This document shows positions 1 to 8,108 of a DNA stretch of 64,000 bases, in pieces; position 1 is the first letter of the stretch; every line of letters starts with the position of its first letter. The position numbers and the translations under genes are program-made. Location of the stretch: the NCBI RefSeq assembly GCF_001642935.1, contig NZ_CP016761.1, positions 248,001 to 312,000 on the forward strand, in the 5' to 3' direction. Source of the DNA: Fictibacillus arsenicus. Its GTDB lineage: Bacteria; Bacillota; Bacilli; Bacillales; Fictibacillaceae. The notes beneath the pieces are model-generated. The model did no database searches and was not told the origin of the DNA. It saw only the letters and a program-made list of their open reading frames with translations.

Positions 1-1225
1 TCTTTTGCATCAGCGAAGACACGTTCAATCGTTTCTTTTCGCTGTGCATATATTTTTTTATTCTCCTCCGTATGACGAAGGTGATCGGCTTCCTCCAAGT
101 ACTCCTCCCAGATGTGCCGGTGGATCATCTTGATGTGCTGTTTACTCTGCGTACATTGAGAAAGCAAAGGACACTGTTTGCACTTCAAAGGATTGGAAGC
201 GTATTGACGATAGCCCTCGCGGGTCGTCGTTCTATAGGGTAACGTTTCGCCTTGCGGACATATGTATTGATCGTAATGTTCATCGTAAACATATTCGTAC
301 TTCTTCATGTATCCATCTTTGGTTTTCGGTCGTGTGTAAGGCATTACTGGGCGAATTTCCTGGTCCATCAAAAACTTGGCAATCGGCGGTGTTTTATATC
401 CTGCATCTACAGCTAAGGCGTTCGGTTTTCCTACGTTTTCTAACAACTGATTTACAAGTGGCTCGAGCATTCTACTGTCATGAACATTGGCTCCGGTGAC
501 GAGACTTCCAAGAATAAAACCTCTTGAATCACTGGCGGTGTGAAAAGAGTACGCAAACAGCTTTTCCCGTTCGTCCTTTACATAGTAGCCACTCTCCGGA
601 TCCGTAGTGCTCACTTTAACTTCTTTCGTATCTTCTTTTGTTTGAGGGGTTAGTGCTTTTTTCCGTGTGCCTCACGGTCGATATTGATTTCTTCTTCAAG
701 TTTGTTTTGATAGCTGCGCGTTTCCACACGTACTATCTTCTTATCAAACTTCTTCTTATTGGCATTGGCTTTCACATGCGTGGAATCGATAAAAGCAATA
801 GTGGGATCAACCAGACCATAATTCGTAGCTTCACGTAGAATCCGATAGAAGATCTGTTCGAAAAGATCACTATCATGGAAACGACGTGCGTAATTCTTCC
901 CGAACGTTGAAAAATGAGGTATCTTCTCGCTGAAGTCATAGCCTAAAAACCAACGATAAGCGACATTCGTTTCAATCTCTTTTATCGTTTGGCGCATTGA
1001 TCGAATACCAAATAAATATTGAAGGAGCACCATTTTGACTAAAACAACAGGGTCCACGCTCGGTCTGCCATTATCCAAAGAATATGTATGTTTTACGGCA
1101 TCATAAATAAAGTCAAAATCCATGACTTGATCAATTTTTCGTACCAAATGATCCTGAGGTACAAGCTCGTCAAGAGCTGCTAGAGTAACTTGGTGACGTC
1201 CTTCAGTAGAATGCTTAGATAACAT
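1..1225 (-). mobile_element. IS1182-type transposase, split at an A6G slippery run, partial at window edge
   Basis: DDE transposase of the IS1182 type. The ATG at 1225 follows GAGGGGAG and opens a 191-residue frame ending in REAHGKKH-stop at 650-652. The -1 frame then continues without a stop from KALTPQ to position 1: STTDPESGYYVKDE, then FHTASDSRGFILGS, a cysteine cluster (CPQGE, CKQC, CPLLSQC) and RKETIERVFADAKE, which carries the family's last acidic region. The frames meet at heptamer A AAA AAG (plus 656-662), correctly phased for -1 slippage (GGA AAA AAG). So this may be one protein made by programmed frameshifting, or a simple one-base loss. The 3' end and one terminal repeat lie outside the window. 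Family assignment is from recognised motifs; frameshifting is inference. Confidence 0.85.
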
Positions 1226-1269
1226 GTAAATTTCTCCCCTCAAACATTATCTAATTTAATTCTACAATA

Positions 1270-1375
1270 AAAAAAGCTTGTAGACATCTGACTTTGTCTA
1301 CAAGCTGAGTCTTTTCTCATTAGAGAAAAGGCTTTTTATTTGCGGAGAATTTCATATATAAGCCTTTTTAAAAAA
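1270..1375. repeat. Cluster of hairpins beside the transposase (possible IS end)
   Basis: Three inverted repeats lie head to tail upstream of the transposase: AGCTTGTAGAC/GTCTACAAGCT (about 1273-1306), CTTTTCTC/GAGAAAAG (about 1311-1329) and AAAGGCTT/AAGCCTTT (about 1326-1370). The first is perfect over 11 bp and preceded by seven A's, so it could stop transcription in either direction. Such structures next to a transposase often mark an IS terminus, but the other end is not in the window, so the terminal repeat cannot be confirmed. Confidence 0.45.
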
Positions 1376-1469
1376 TGATCTGTCTCCACCCAATCCTAAA
1401 TAAAAATGGATTATCCACCCTGGTTCAGGAGAAGTTAATTGTATAACGATATGGAAGCAGGTGCAGTAG

Positions 1470-1826
1470 ATGTCAAAGGATAAAGAGCAAAAGAAGAATC
1501 TGCCTGAAGTCGATTTGGATGAAACGATGCCGCATCAGATCAGTTCCCCAGACTTTAAAGAGACGGGTATGAAGATGCAGGCGCCATTCGTAAATGAACA
1601 TGGTGTTGTGATCGGAGACAGCTTTTACGATTCAGAAAATTCCCCTCTTAACAATTGGAGTACTGACACAGACCCTGAAGTGATGGCAGGAGATGAGTGG
1701 GTGCATCCAACAAATGATATCGGATGGAACACGAACATGAACCGGGATCTCATTGAAAAGAAAGCACCGCCGAAAGAAGGCATGCTTCGCCATCCAACAA
1801 AAGATTCAAGCTACGGAAAAGATTGA
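1470..1826 (+). CDS. Small acidic protein, DUF3905-like
   Basis: 118 residues, soluble, no signal or membrane segment. The N-terminal 20 residues are charged (MSKDKEQKKN) and the middle holds a pattern I associate with the Bacillaceae family DUF3905: PFVNEHGVVIGDSFYDSENSPLNNW, then TDPEVMAGDEWVHPTNDIGWN. Function unknown. The ATG is preceded by GCAGGTG. It stands alone between the IS and the YciI gene and has its own terminator, so it is a single-gene unit. Family name from memory and only moderately sure; that it is a real gene is well supported by the clean start, stop and terminator. Confidence 0.75.
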   Translation: MSKDKEQKKNLPEVDLDETMPHQISSPDFKETGMKMQAPFVNEHGVVIGDSFYDSENSPLNNWSTDTDPEVMAGDEWVHPTNDIGWNTNMNRDLIEKKAPPKEGMLRHPTKDSSYGKD

Positions 1827-1828
1827 TG

Positions 1829-1856
1829 CATCCGGATAACTCCGGGTGTTTTTCTT
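1829..1856 (+). terminator. Intrinsic terminator after the DUF3905-like gene
   Basis: Eight-pair stem CATCCGGA/TCCGGGTG with a TAAC loop, followed by TTTTTCTTTT. Confidence 0.7.
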
Positions 1857-1911
1857 TTGGTAACGATAAGGAGTATAGTAAGATATACGTATCAATAAGG
1901 AGGTTATTCAA

Positions 1912-2166
1912 ATGGCATTCTTCGCTGCAATTTTACATATGGAAAAACCAGAATTAAACCAAGAGTACCGCCAGGCTCACCTGGATTACCTGCAAGGACT
2001 AGTTGAACAGGATAAAGTGCATCTTAAAGGGCCTTTCGTCGATGGTTCAGGGGGTATGGTTGTTTATAAAGCTGATTCTCTAGAGGAAGCACAAACATTA
2101 GCACAAGAAGATCCTTACGTGAAGGAAGGCGTACGCCGTTTAGAACTCCATGAGTGGGGTATCTAA
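1912..2166 (+). CDS. YciI family protein
   Basis: 84 residues, the usual length of a stand-alone YCII domain (ferredoxin-like dimeric alpha/beta fold). It shows the family pattern: N-terminal strand FFAAILHMEKPE, a helix with RQAHLDYLQGLVEQDKVHLKGPF, a glycine-rich turn DGSGGMVVYKA, and the DPYVKEGVRRLELHEW ending. The histidine in the first helix and the Asp of the DPY segment correspond to the family's proposed active-site pair. Substrate unknown. AAGGAGGT lies seven bases before the ATG. Monocistronic, with a strong terminator after it. Confidence 0.88.
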   Translation: MAFFAAILHMEKPELNQEYRQAHLDYLQGLVEQDKVHLKGPFVDGSGGMVVYKADSLEEAQTLAQEDPYVKEGVRRLELHEWGI

Positions 2167-2173
2167 GGATAAG

Positions 2174-2208
2174 ACCGATTCAAAACATTTCGTTTTGAGT
2201 CGGTTTTT
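2174..2208 (+). terminator. Terminator after the YciI-family gene
   Basis: Stem ACCGATTCAAAAC/GTTTTGAGTCGGT with a five-base loop followed by TTTTT. Confidence 0.9.
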
Positions 2209-2226
2209 CATTTGTCGAGCTTTGTC

Positions 2227-2345
2227 AAAAGACCTATATTTTATAAAAAAGACTTAATGTACATCAATTTAGACTTAATTTTTTCAAATTAGACCTTATT
2301 GTACCCAAAAAAGACCTAATGCCTCCCTATTTAAACTTAATCACA
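2227..2345. repeat. Array A: six AGACyTwAT words at 20-21 bp pitch
   Basis: Copies of AGACCTATA, AGACTTAAT, AGACTTAAT, AGACCTTAT, AGACCTAAT and AAACTTAAT begin at 2230, 2250, 2271, 2291, 2312 and 2333, that is 20, 21, 20, 21 and 21 bp apart. The 11-12 bases between words are not conserved. The array fills the spacer between the terminator of the YciI-family gene and the gatC promoter region. Function unknown; see the matching arrays at 11241, 35600, 56352 and 59820. Confidence 0.8.
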
Positions 2346-2436
2346 CGAATCTTCTCTTCTCAAGTTGCCTATACACCAAGCTTTTTGTTATCATCAGAAT
2401 AATACTTTGGTATAAGAAGTCTTGGAGGTGTCAGGT

Positions 2437-2727
2437 TTGTCTCGAATTTCGAAAGATCAAGTGAAACACGTAGCGCATTTAGCCAGATTAGCCGTTACGG
2501 ATGAAGAAGCCGAATTGCTGACTGAGCAGTTAGATAAAATTATCGGGTTTGCTGAAGAGTTAAATGAACTCGACACAGATAACGTGGAGCCTACTACACA
2601 CGTACTGGAGCTGAAGAATATACTTCGTGAAGATGAGGTGCGAAATTCTGTTTCAGTTGATGAAGCAATGAAAAATGCACCAGCACAAAAGGATGGCCAG
2701 TTTAAAGTTCCGAACATTTTGGAGTAG
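2437..2727 (+). CDS. gatC: Aspartyl/glutamyl-tRNA amidotransferase subunit C
   Basis: Small subunit of the GatCAB complex that turns misacylated Glu-tRNA(Gln) (and Asp-tRNA(Asn)) into the correct aminoacyl-tRNA; it stabilises GatA on GatB. 96 residues from the TTG at 2437, preceded by GGAGGTG, giving [20 protein letters not shown], which matches the usual N-terminus; a longer reading from 2422 would translate the Shine-Dalgarno. Family signatures seen: [30 protein letters not shown] and the C-terminal FKVPNILE. First gene of gatCAB, 15 bp before gatA. Confidence 0.97.
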   Translation: MSRISKDQVKHVAHLARLAVTDEEAELLTEQLDKIIGFAEELNELDTDNVEPTTHVLELKNILREDEVRNSVSVDEAMKNAPAQKDGQFKVPNILE

Positions 2728-2742
2728 GAGGAAAGACCACGT

Positions 2743-4200
2743 ATGTCGATTTTAGATAAAAAAATCTCAGAACTGCATCAGTTATTACATACAAAAGAAT
2801 TGAGTGTAACTGATATTGTGGATGCTACATTTGACCGCATTCATCAAGTTGACGATAAAGTAAGAGCATTTTTAACATTAAATGAAGAATACAGCCGCAT
2901 TAAGGCAAAACAATTAGATGAGAAGTTAGTTTCCGGTGCTGACAGAGGACTGCTATTTGGCATGCCGATCGGGATTAAGGATAATATCGTCACAAAAGGA
3001 ATCCGCACGACTTGTGCATCAAGAATTCTAGAGAGTTTCGAACCGATCTATGATGCGACAGTTGTTGAACGTTTAACTAATGCAGACACGATCACAATCG
3101 GTAAATTAAACATGGACGAGTTTGCGATGGGGTCATCAAATGAAAACTCAGGATTCCACCCGACGCATAACCCGTGGGATCTTTCCTGTGTACCAGGCGG
3201 ATCATCAGGAGCGTCAGCTGCAGCCGTTTCTGCAGGGGAAGTCCTATTCTCGCTAGGCTCAGATACTGGCGGATCAATCAGACAGCCTGCTGCTTTCTGT
3301 GGTGTTGTAGGACTAAAACCTACATACGGTCTTGTATCACGCTACGGTCTGGTAGCATTTGCGTCATCTCTTGATCAGATTGGGCCAATTACTACAAGCG
3401 TTGAAGACAATGCATACTTGCTGCAGGCGATTGCCGGAAATGATCCAATGGATTCTACATCTGCAAAAGTAGATATCCCGGATTACCTGGCGTCACTCAC
3501 AGGCGAAGTAAAAGGATTGAAAATTGGAGTTCCAAAAGAATACCTTGGAGAAGGCGTCCAGCCTGACGTTAAAGAGCGCGTAATGGAAGCTCTGAAGGTG
3601 CTTGAAGGATTAGGCGCAACGTGGGAAGAAGTATCTCTTCCGCATTCACGCTATGCACTCGCAACATACTACCTGCTGTCTTCATCTGAAGCATCAGCAA
3701 ACCTGTCCCGTTTTGACGGGGTTCGTTACGGATTGCGTTCGGACAACAGCCACAACTTGATCGACATGTACAAGCAGTCCCGCAGTGAAGGGTTTGGTGA
3801 GGAAGTTAAACGCCGCATCATGCTTGGTACGTTTGCGTTAAGCTCAGGCTATTATGATGCTTATTATAAAAAAGCGCAAAAAGTCCGTACGCTGATTAAA
3901 GAAGACTTTACAAAAATCTTTGAAAAATATGATGTCATCATCGGGCCAACAACGCCATCTGCTTCATTTAAATGCGGAGCAATGACAAAAGATCCGTTAA
4001 CGATGTACATGAATGATATTTTGACGATTCCTGTTAACTTGGCGGGAGTACCAGCAATCTCCGTTCCATGCGGATTCTCTGAAGGGCTGCCGATCGGACT
4101 TCAGATTATCGGAAAGCATTTTGACGAGAGCACGATCTATAAGGTTGCACATGCGTTTGAACAGGCAACAGAACATCATAAAGCGAAGCCGAAGCTGTAG
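2743..4200 (+). CDS. gatA: Glutamyl-tRNA(Gln) amidotransferase subunit A
   Basis: Amidase-signature enzyme that hydrolyses glutamine and sends the ammonia to GatB. 485 residues, normal length. The catalytic Lys-Ser-Ser triad is visible: Lys in GIKDNI (about residue 79), the first Ser in [12 protein letters not shown], and the nucleophile in [11 protein letters not shown] (about 178). The C-terminal region [16 protein letters not shown] is typical of the family. GGAGGAAAG precedes the ATG. Central gene of the operon, with gatB starting 12 bp downstream. Confidence 0.98.
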   Translation: MSILDKKISELHQLLHTKELSVTDIVDATFDRIHQVDDKVRAFLTLNEEYSRIKAKQLDEKLVSGADRGLLFGMPIGIKDNIVTKGIRTTCASRILESFEPIYDATVVERLTNADTITIGKLNMDEFAMGSSNENSGFHPTHNPWDLSCVPGGSSGASAAAVSAGEVLFSLGSDTGGSIRQPAAFCGVVGLKPTYGLVSRYGLVAFASSLDQIGPITTSVEDNAYLLQAIAGNDPMDSTSAKVDIPDYLASLTGEVKGLKIGVPKEYLGEGVQPDVKERVMEALKVLEGLGATWEEVSLPHSRYALATYYLLSSSEASANLSRFDGVRYGLRSDNSHNLIDMYKQSRSEGFGEEVKRRIMLGTFALSSGYYDAYYKKAQKVRTLIKEDFTKIFEKYDVIIGPTTPSASFKCGAMTKDPLTMYMNDILTIPVNLAGVPAISVPCGFSEGLPIGLQIIGKHFDESTIYKVAHAFEQATEHHKAKPKL

Positions 4201-4212
4201 GGGGTGCAGGAA

Positions 4213-5643
4213 ATGAGCGAATTTGAAACGATTATTGGACTTGAAGTACACGTAGAATTAAAAACAAACTCAAAGATTTTCTGCGGCTGTTCTACAAACT
4301 TTGGTGCGCCGCCGAACACGAATGTATGTCCGATCTGTTTAGGACATCCAGGAGTACTGCCTGTAGTGAACCATCAAGCAGTAGATTTTGCGATGCGAGC
4401 TGCACTGGCACTGAATTGTGAAATCAACCGTGAAACGAAATTTGACCGCAAAAACTACTTTTATCCGGATAACCCGAAAGCCTATCAAGTTTCACAGTTT
4501 GATAAGCCGATCGGTGAACATGGCTGGATCGAAATCGAAGTTGGCGGAAACAAAAAGAAAATAGGAATTACACGCATTCATATGGAAGAGGATGCAGGAA
4601 AACTTACGCATACGGCAGATGGCTCACTTGTAGATCTTAACCGCCAAGGAACACCGCTTGTCGAGATCGTGTCTGAGCCCGATATCCGTACGCCAGAAGA
4701 AGCATATTCGTATCTTGAAAAATTAAAAGCGATCATTCAATACACAGGTGTCTCAGACTGTAAGATGGAAGAAGGTTCATTGCGCTGTGACGCTAACATT
4801 TCCATCCGCCCAGTCGGCCAAGAGGAGTTTGGAACAAAAGCAGAGTTGAAGAACTTAAACTCATTCGCTTTCGTTCAAAAAGGACTTGAACATGAAGAGA
4901 AGCGCCAGCGTGAAGTCGTATCAGGAGGAGGAGAAATCCTTCAAGAAACCCGCCGTTATGATGAAGCTTCAAAGACTACACTTCTTATGCGAGTAAAGGA
5001 AGGGTCTGATGACTACCGCTACTTCCCGGAACCTGATCTTGTTTCCATCTTTATTGATGACGAGTGGATGGACCGGGTGAAGTCAGAAATTCCAGAGCTT
5101 CCGGATGCGCGCCAAGAACGTTATGTTGGCGAATTCGGACTTCCTGAATATGATGCAAAAGTTCTTACGATGACAAAAGAGATGGCTGATTTCTTTGAAG
5201 GCACGATCACAGCTGGTGCCGATGCAAAACAAGCATCCAACTGGATCATGGGTGAAGTGAGCGCCTACTTGAACAACGAAGGAAGAGAACTGCATCAAAC
5301 CGCTCTGACGGCAAAAGGTCTAGCTGGTATGATTAAACTTATTGGCAACGGAACGATTTCTAATAAAATCGCAAAGACCGTTTTCAAAGAGCTAATCGAA
5401 AACGGCGGCGATGCTGAAAAGATCGTAAAAGAAAAAGGTCTTGTGCAGATTTCTGACGAAAGTGCAATCCGTGAAATCGTAGTAAAGATTTTGGATGCCA
5501 ACGAGCAATCTGTAGCTGACTATAAAGACGGAAAAGAAAAAGCGGTAGGTTTCTTAGTCGGGCAAGTCATGAAAGAAACAAAAGGAAAAGCGAATCCGCC
5601 GCTTGTAAACAAGCTGATTGTGGAAGAACTGAAAAAGAGATAA
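4213..5643 (+). CDS. gatB: Aspartyl/glutamyl-tRNA amidotransferase subunit B
   Basis: GatB phosphorylates the misacylated tRNA's Glu/Asp side chain with ATP and receives ammonia from GatA. 476 residues from the ATG at 4213, which is eight bases after AGGGGG; an upstream in-frame GTG at 4204 overlaps that site and is less likely. Motifs: [19 protein letters not shown] with C-x-C and [12 protein letters not shown] supplying zinc ligands, the kinase-like core with [16 protein letters not shown] and MEEDAGKL, and the C-terminal YqeY-like tail domain. Terminator directly after the stop closes the operon. Confidence 0.98.
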   Translation: MSEFETIIGLEVHVELKTNSKIFCGCSTNFGAPPNTNVCPICLGHPGVLPVVNHQAVDFAMRAALALNCEINRETKFDRKNYFYPDNPKAYQVSQFDKPIGEHGWIEIEVGGNKKKIGITRIHMEEDAGKLTHTADGSLVDLNRQGTPLVEIVSEPDIRTPEEAYSYLEKLKAIIQYTGVSDCKMEEGSLRCDANISIRPVGQEEFGTKAELKNLNSFAFVQKGLEHEEKRQREVVSGGGEILQETRRYDEASKTTLLMRVKEGSDDYRYFPEPDLVSIFIDDEWMDRVKSEIPELPDARQERYVGEFGLPEYDAKVLTMTKEMADFFEGTITAGADAKQASNWIMGEVSAYLNNEGRELHQTALTAKGLAGMIKLIGNGTISNKIAKTVFKELIENGGDAEKIVKEKGLVQISDESAIREIVVKILDANEQSVADYKDGKEKAVGFLVGQVMKETKGKANPPLVNKLIVEELKKR

Positions 5644-5647
5644 AACA

Positions 5648-5677
5648 AAAATCCTCCTATAACGGGAGGATTTTTTT
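5648..5677 (+). terminator. Terminator of gatCAB
   Basis: Stem ATCCTCC/GGGAGGAT around TATAAC followed by seven T's. Confidence 0.9.
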
Positions 5678-5680
5678 ACT

Positions 5681-7051
5681 TTAATACAAAAAGAGCATGA
5701 GCACACTTGTAACTATACCAACCCAAATGCAAAGGATAAAACAGTATCCCATGATGTCTTTTATCTTTAATCCAAGTACACCTAAAAGAGGGAGGGCCCA
5801 GAATGGTTGAATTAAATTTGTCCATGCATCTCCCCACCCTACAGCCATAGCAATTGTCGCCGGGTCTACGCCAAGTTTTAAACCTGCAGGAACTTGCAGA
5901 GGACCTTGAAGTGCCCATTGACCACCACCAGAAGGAGCGAGCAAGTTCACTAATCCAGCTGACCAATATGTGAAAATATCAAAGGTTTCTGTAGATGCTA
6001 TGGATGCCATCCATTCAATAATACCTGCTCCTAAACCAGAACTACCGAGCACCGCAATTATCCCTGCATAAAAAGGGAACTGCAGTATAATTGGTGATAT
6101 TGATTGGGTTGCTTCTTTAAACCCCTGTGCAAAATTGTTTAGTGAACCATGTAAAAGTAAACCAAGTGATAAAAAGAAAATATTAATTATATTTAAGTCC
6201 AGGCTGCTGCCATTAATAAATTCAAATACGCAATAGAAAGTGCCAATTGAACCAAGGATAATACCTAGAAAAGGGGTCCATTCAAGTTTTTCAGCAAGTG
6301 TTAAGTTTTGTCTAGAAGGTTTATCAATTGTTTGATTTGTAAATTGATTTGGATTTAAACTTACAATGTTATTCTTGGGAGCAATAAGTACGATAACAAT
6401 AGGTAATGTGATTAGTAGTGATAGAAAAATAATGATGGTAGATGCACTGAATATTGTTTCAGAGGTAGGGATAACCCCCATAACATCAACAAGAAAATGA
6501 TCTTCTGTAGCTATCGTTAATCCGATTGAACTCGAAAGACCAGCACTATATAGAGCGGTAGGAGCATAGGCAGCAGCTACTAGAAGAGGGAAATGAGCTT
6601 TAGGATTCTTCATTGCAACTTCTTTAGCCATAATAGCACCTACAACAACAGCTAAACCCCAATTTATATAATAAGCTAGTGCACTGATCAGGAACGTTAG
6701 GATATATGCCTTTTGTGGGGAATTTGCTAATTTAGCGATGGATTGTAAAGCTCTATTCATGAAAGGAACACTTGCCAGAGTCATACCCGTAACCATTAAT
6801 AAAACCATCTGCATGGTAAAGGCTAAATAAGTCCAGAATCCATCTCCCCATGATTTAACAATCTCTTGAGGTTTGGTAGGATTCATGAAAAATGCTATAA
6901 GAAATACGAACAATGTAAGTAATACTGCAATAACAAAGGCGTCTGGTACATACTTATGAGACCAAGTAGATAAATAGTTAGCGCTTTTAGTAAGGAATGT
7001 TTCTCCTTGCCGAGACTTTTCTTTTTTAAAATTCAGTTCCGTGTTATTCAT
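5681..7051 (-). CDS. Short-chain fatty acid permease, AtoE family
   Basis: 456-residue inner membrane protein with about 12 hydrophobic segments, the normal size for AtoE-type short-chain fatty acid transporters. The family blocks are clear: FWTYLAFTMQMVLLMVTGMTLA near residue 72, INWGLAVVVGAIMAKEVA near 150, and the C-terminal loop LLAPSGGGQWALQGPLQ. Expected substrates are acetoacetate, butyrate and similar acids; the exact one cannot be read. It has no ato catabolic genes next to it. It ends tail to tail with gatCAB and starts downstream of the TetR gene's terminator, so it is probably transcribed alone. Confidence 0.9.
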   Translation of the reverse strand: MNNTELNFKKEKSRQGETFLTKSANYLSTWSHKYVPDAFVIAVLLTLFVFLIAFFMNPTKPQEIVKSWGDGFWTYLAFTMQMVLLMVTGMTLASVPFMNRALQSIAKLANSPQKAYILTFLISALAYYINWGLAVVVGAIMAKEVAMKNPKAHFPLLVAAAYAPTALYSAGLSSSIGLTIATEDHFLVDVMGVIPTSETIFSASTIIIFLSLLITLPIVIVLIAPKNNIVSLNPNQFTNQTIDKPSRQNLTLAEKLEWTPFLGIILGSIGTFYCVFEFINGSSLDLNIINIFFLSLGLLLHGSLNNFAQGFKEATQSISPIILQFPFYAGIIAVLGSSGLGAGIIEWMASIASTETFDIFTYWSAGLVNLLAPSGGGQWALQGPLQVPAGLKLGVDPATIAMAVGWGDAWTNLIQPFWALPLLGVLGLKIKDIMGYCFILCIWVGIVTSVLMLFLY

Positions 7052-7116
7052 AATAAACAGTCTCCTTTCAAATTTATAATATATAATTCTTCTTTTTACA
7101 AAATTATCCTTTTGAT

Positions 7117-7147
7117 TAAAAAAATCGCAGCGTTTTCGCTACGATTT
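7117..7147 (-). terminator. Terminator of the TetR gene
   Basis: On the minus strand, AAATCGTAGCG and CGCTGCGATTT form an 11-pair stem with one mismatch and a four-base loop, followed by a T run. Confidence 0.85.
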
Positions 7148-7180
7148 AAATTTGATATTAACTGCGGCCGAAAGTTTATC

Positions 7181-8014
7181 CTATAACTCCAGATAACTCC
7201 GAAGCAAATAAGATATCTGCTTACATTTCGAATGGTCTTTGAGATTTGAAAGCAACCCCTTTACTATCACAGGACTGAGACTTGGTTCTAGAATGTGCTG
7301 TTTCAGCAGAACTAAGGATTCATTCTCAGTAGACTCATCGACTTCTTCTATTTTTTGTTCAATGATTTCGATGATCTGCTCTTTTGTAACTTTATCATCC
7401 AGCGTTTCGTTAAACGTTTGGTAAAGGGCTTCTGAAATAAAGGTGGTCTCAGAATGTTTGGCGAGCAAATAGGTTTTTTCTGCAAGTGACTGACTTAATA
7501 AATCCAGATCTAAAGGTACGTTAAAGAACAAAAATAGTTGTGAATAGGTATGCATGAAGCCTTTAACACAATAAATCAGATCATATTTTGTATGTCTGAC
7601 TTCCTCACCATATAAACGTTCCAGCATCCCTAAAATGATCTTATCGATTAGTTTGTCATAATGATGCATTTTAGAAATGAGATCTTCGTTAACTGTTTGC
7701 GATTGCTCTTTTATAAAAATTTTGGCGAAATCAGAATGCTTTTGAAAGGAATGAAACGCTGCTTTATAAAATTCGTTTAATAGATTTTTATCATCAATAT
7801 GATTCTTGACTACGTGGTCAATATCTGAGATGAATTCCAGCATAAAATGATCGATCAGCCCAATGATCAATTCGTCTTTTGACTTGAAAGATAAGTAAAA
7901 AGCACCTTTGGAAATACCGGCGTGTTCGGTTATCTGCTGTACAGAAGTGGCTTCAAAACCTTGTTTTGCAAAAAGTTCTAAAGCACTTTCCATAATTAAT
8001 TGTTTTTTACTCAT
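7181..8014 (-). CDS. yerO: TetR/AcrR repressor, probable YerO orthologue
   Basis: 277 residues from the ATG at 8014 (TTAGGAGAGATGAAATG). The first 60 residues form a TetR HTH: ALELFAKQGFEATSVQQITEHAGISKGAFYLSFKSKDEL. The rest is a helical ligand-binding domain, longer than the common 190-residue members but like the YerO type. It is divergent from swrC, as in Bacillus subtilis, where YerO represses the pump. A palindrome in the shared spacer overlaps the swrC core promoter, so repression of swrC and autoregulation are likely. An upstream in-frame start at 8044 would read into the operator and is rejected. Confidence 0.9.
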   Translation of the reverse strand: MSKKQLIMESALELFAKQGFEATSVQQITEHAGISKGAFYLSFKSKDELIIGLIDHFMLEFISDIDHVVKNHIDDKNLLNEFYKAAFHSFQKHSDFAKIFIKEQSQTVNEDLISKMHHYDKLIDKIILGMLERLYGEEVRHTKYDLIYCVKGFMHTYSQLFLFFNVPLDLDLLSQSLAEKTYLLAKHSETTFISEALYQTFNETLDDKVTKEQIIEIIEQKIEEVDESTENESLVLLKQHILEPSLSPVIVKGLLSNLKDHSKCKQISYLLRSYLEL

Positions 8015-8037
8015 TTCATCTCTCCTAATATATTTCG

Positions 8038-8066
8038 TTGACAAATGACCAATCAGTCATTAGTAT
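8038..8066 (+). promoter_or_regulatory. swrC promoter with TetR-type operator in the spacer
   Basis: TTGACA at 8038-8043 and TAGTAT at 8061-8066 are 17 bp apart. The spacer is almost entirely one palindrome, AATGACCAATCAGTCATT (8044-8061), of the TGAC-N-GTCA form used by many TetR repressors. A dimer here would block RNA polymerase directly. The site is seen in the sequence; occupancy by the neighbouring regulator is inference. Confidence 0.8.
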
Positions 8067-8108
8067 AAGTAATTGAGTTTGATAAGTCAATTAGGGGTTG
8101 GTGGACTA

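Noticed and set aside
2227-2345. CRISPR array reading of array A and the similar arrays
   Set aside because: The repeated words are only 9-12 bp, diverge between copies, have 20-21 bp total pitch, and no cas genes are present.
2457-2717. Antisense open frame across gatC
   Set aside because: Shadow of gatC codon structure; serine-rich composition, no ribosome site.
4204-4212. GTG start of gatB
   Set aside because: Lies on the Shine-Dalgarno sequence AGGGGG that serves the ATG at 4213.
8073-8108. Upstream TTG start of swrC
   Set aside because: Would add residues translated from the leader; ATG 8109 has GGGGTTGGTGG at the right distance and matches the family start.
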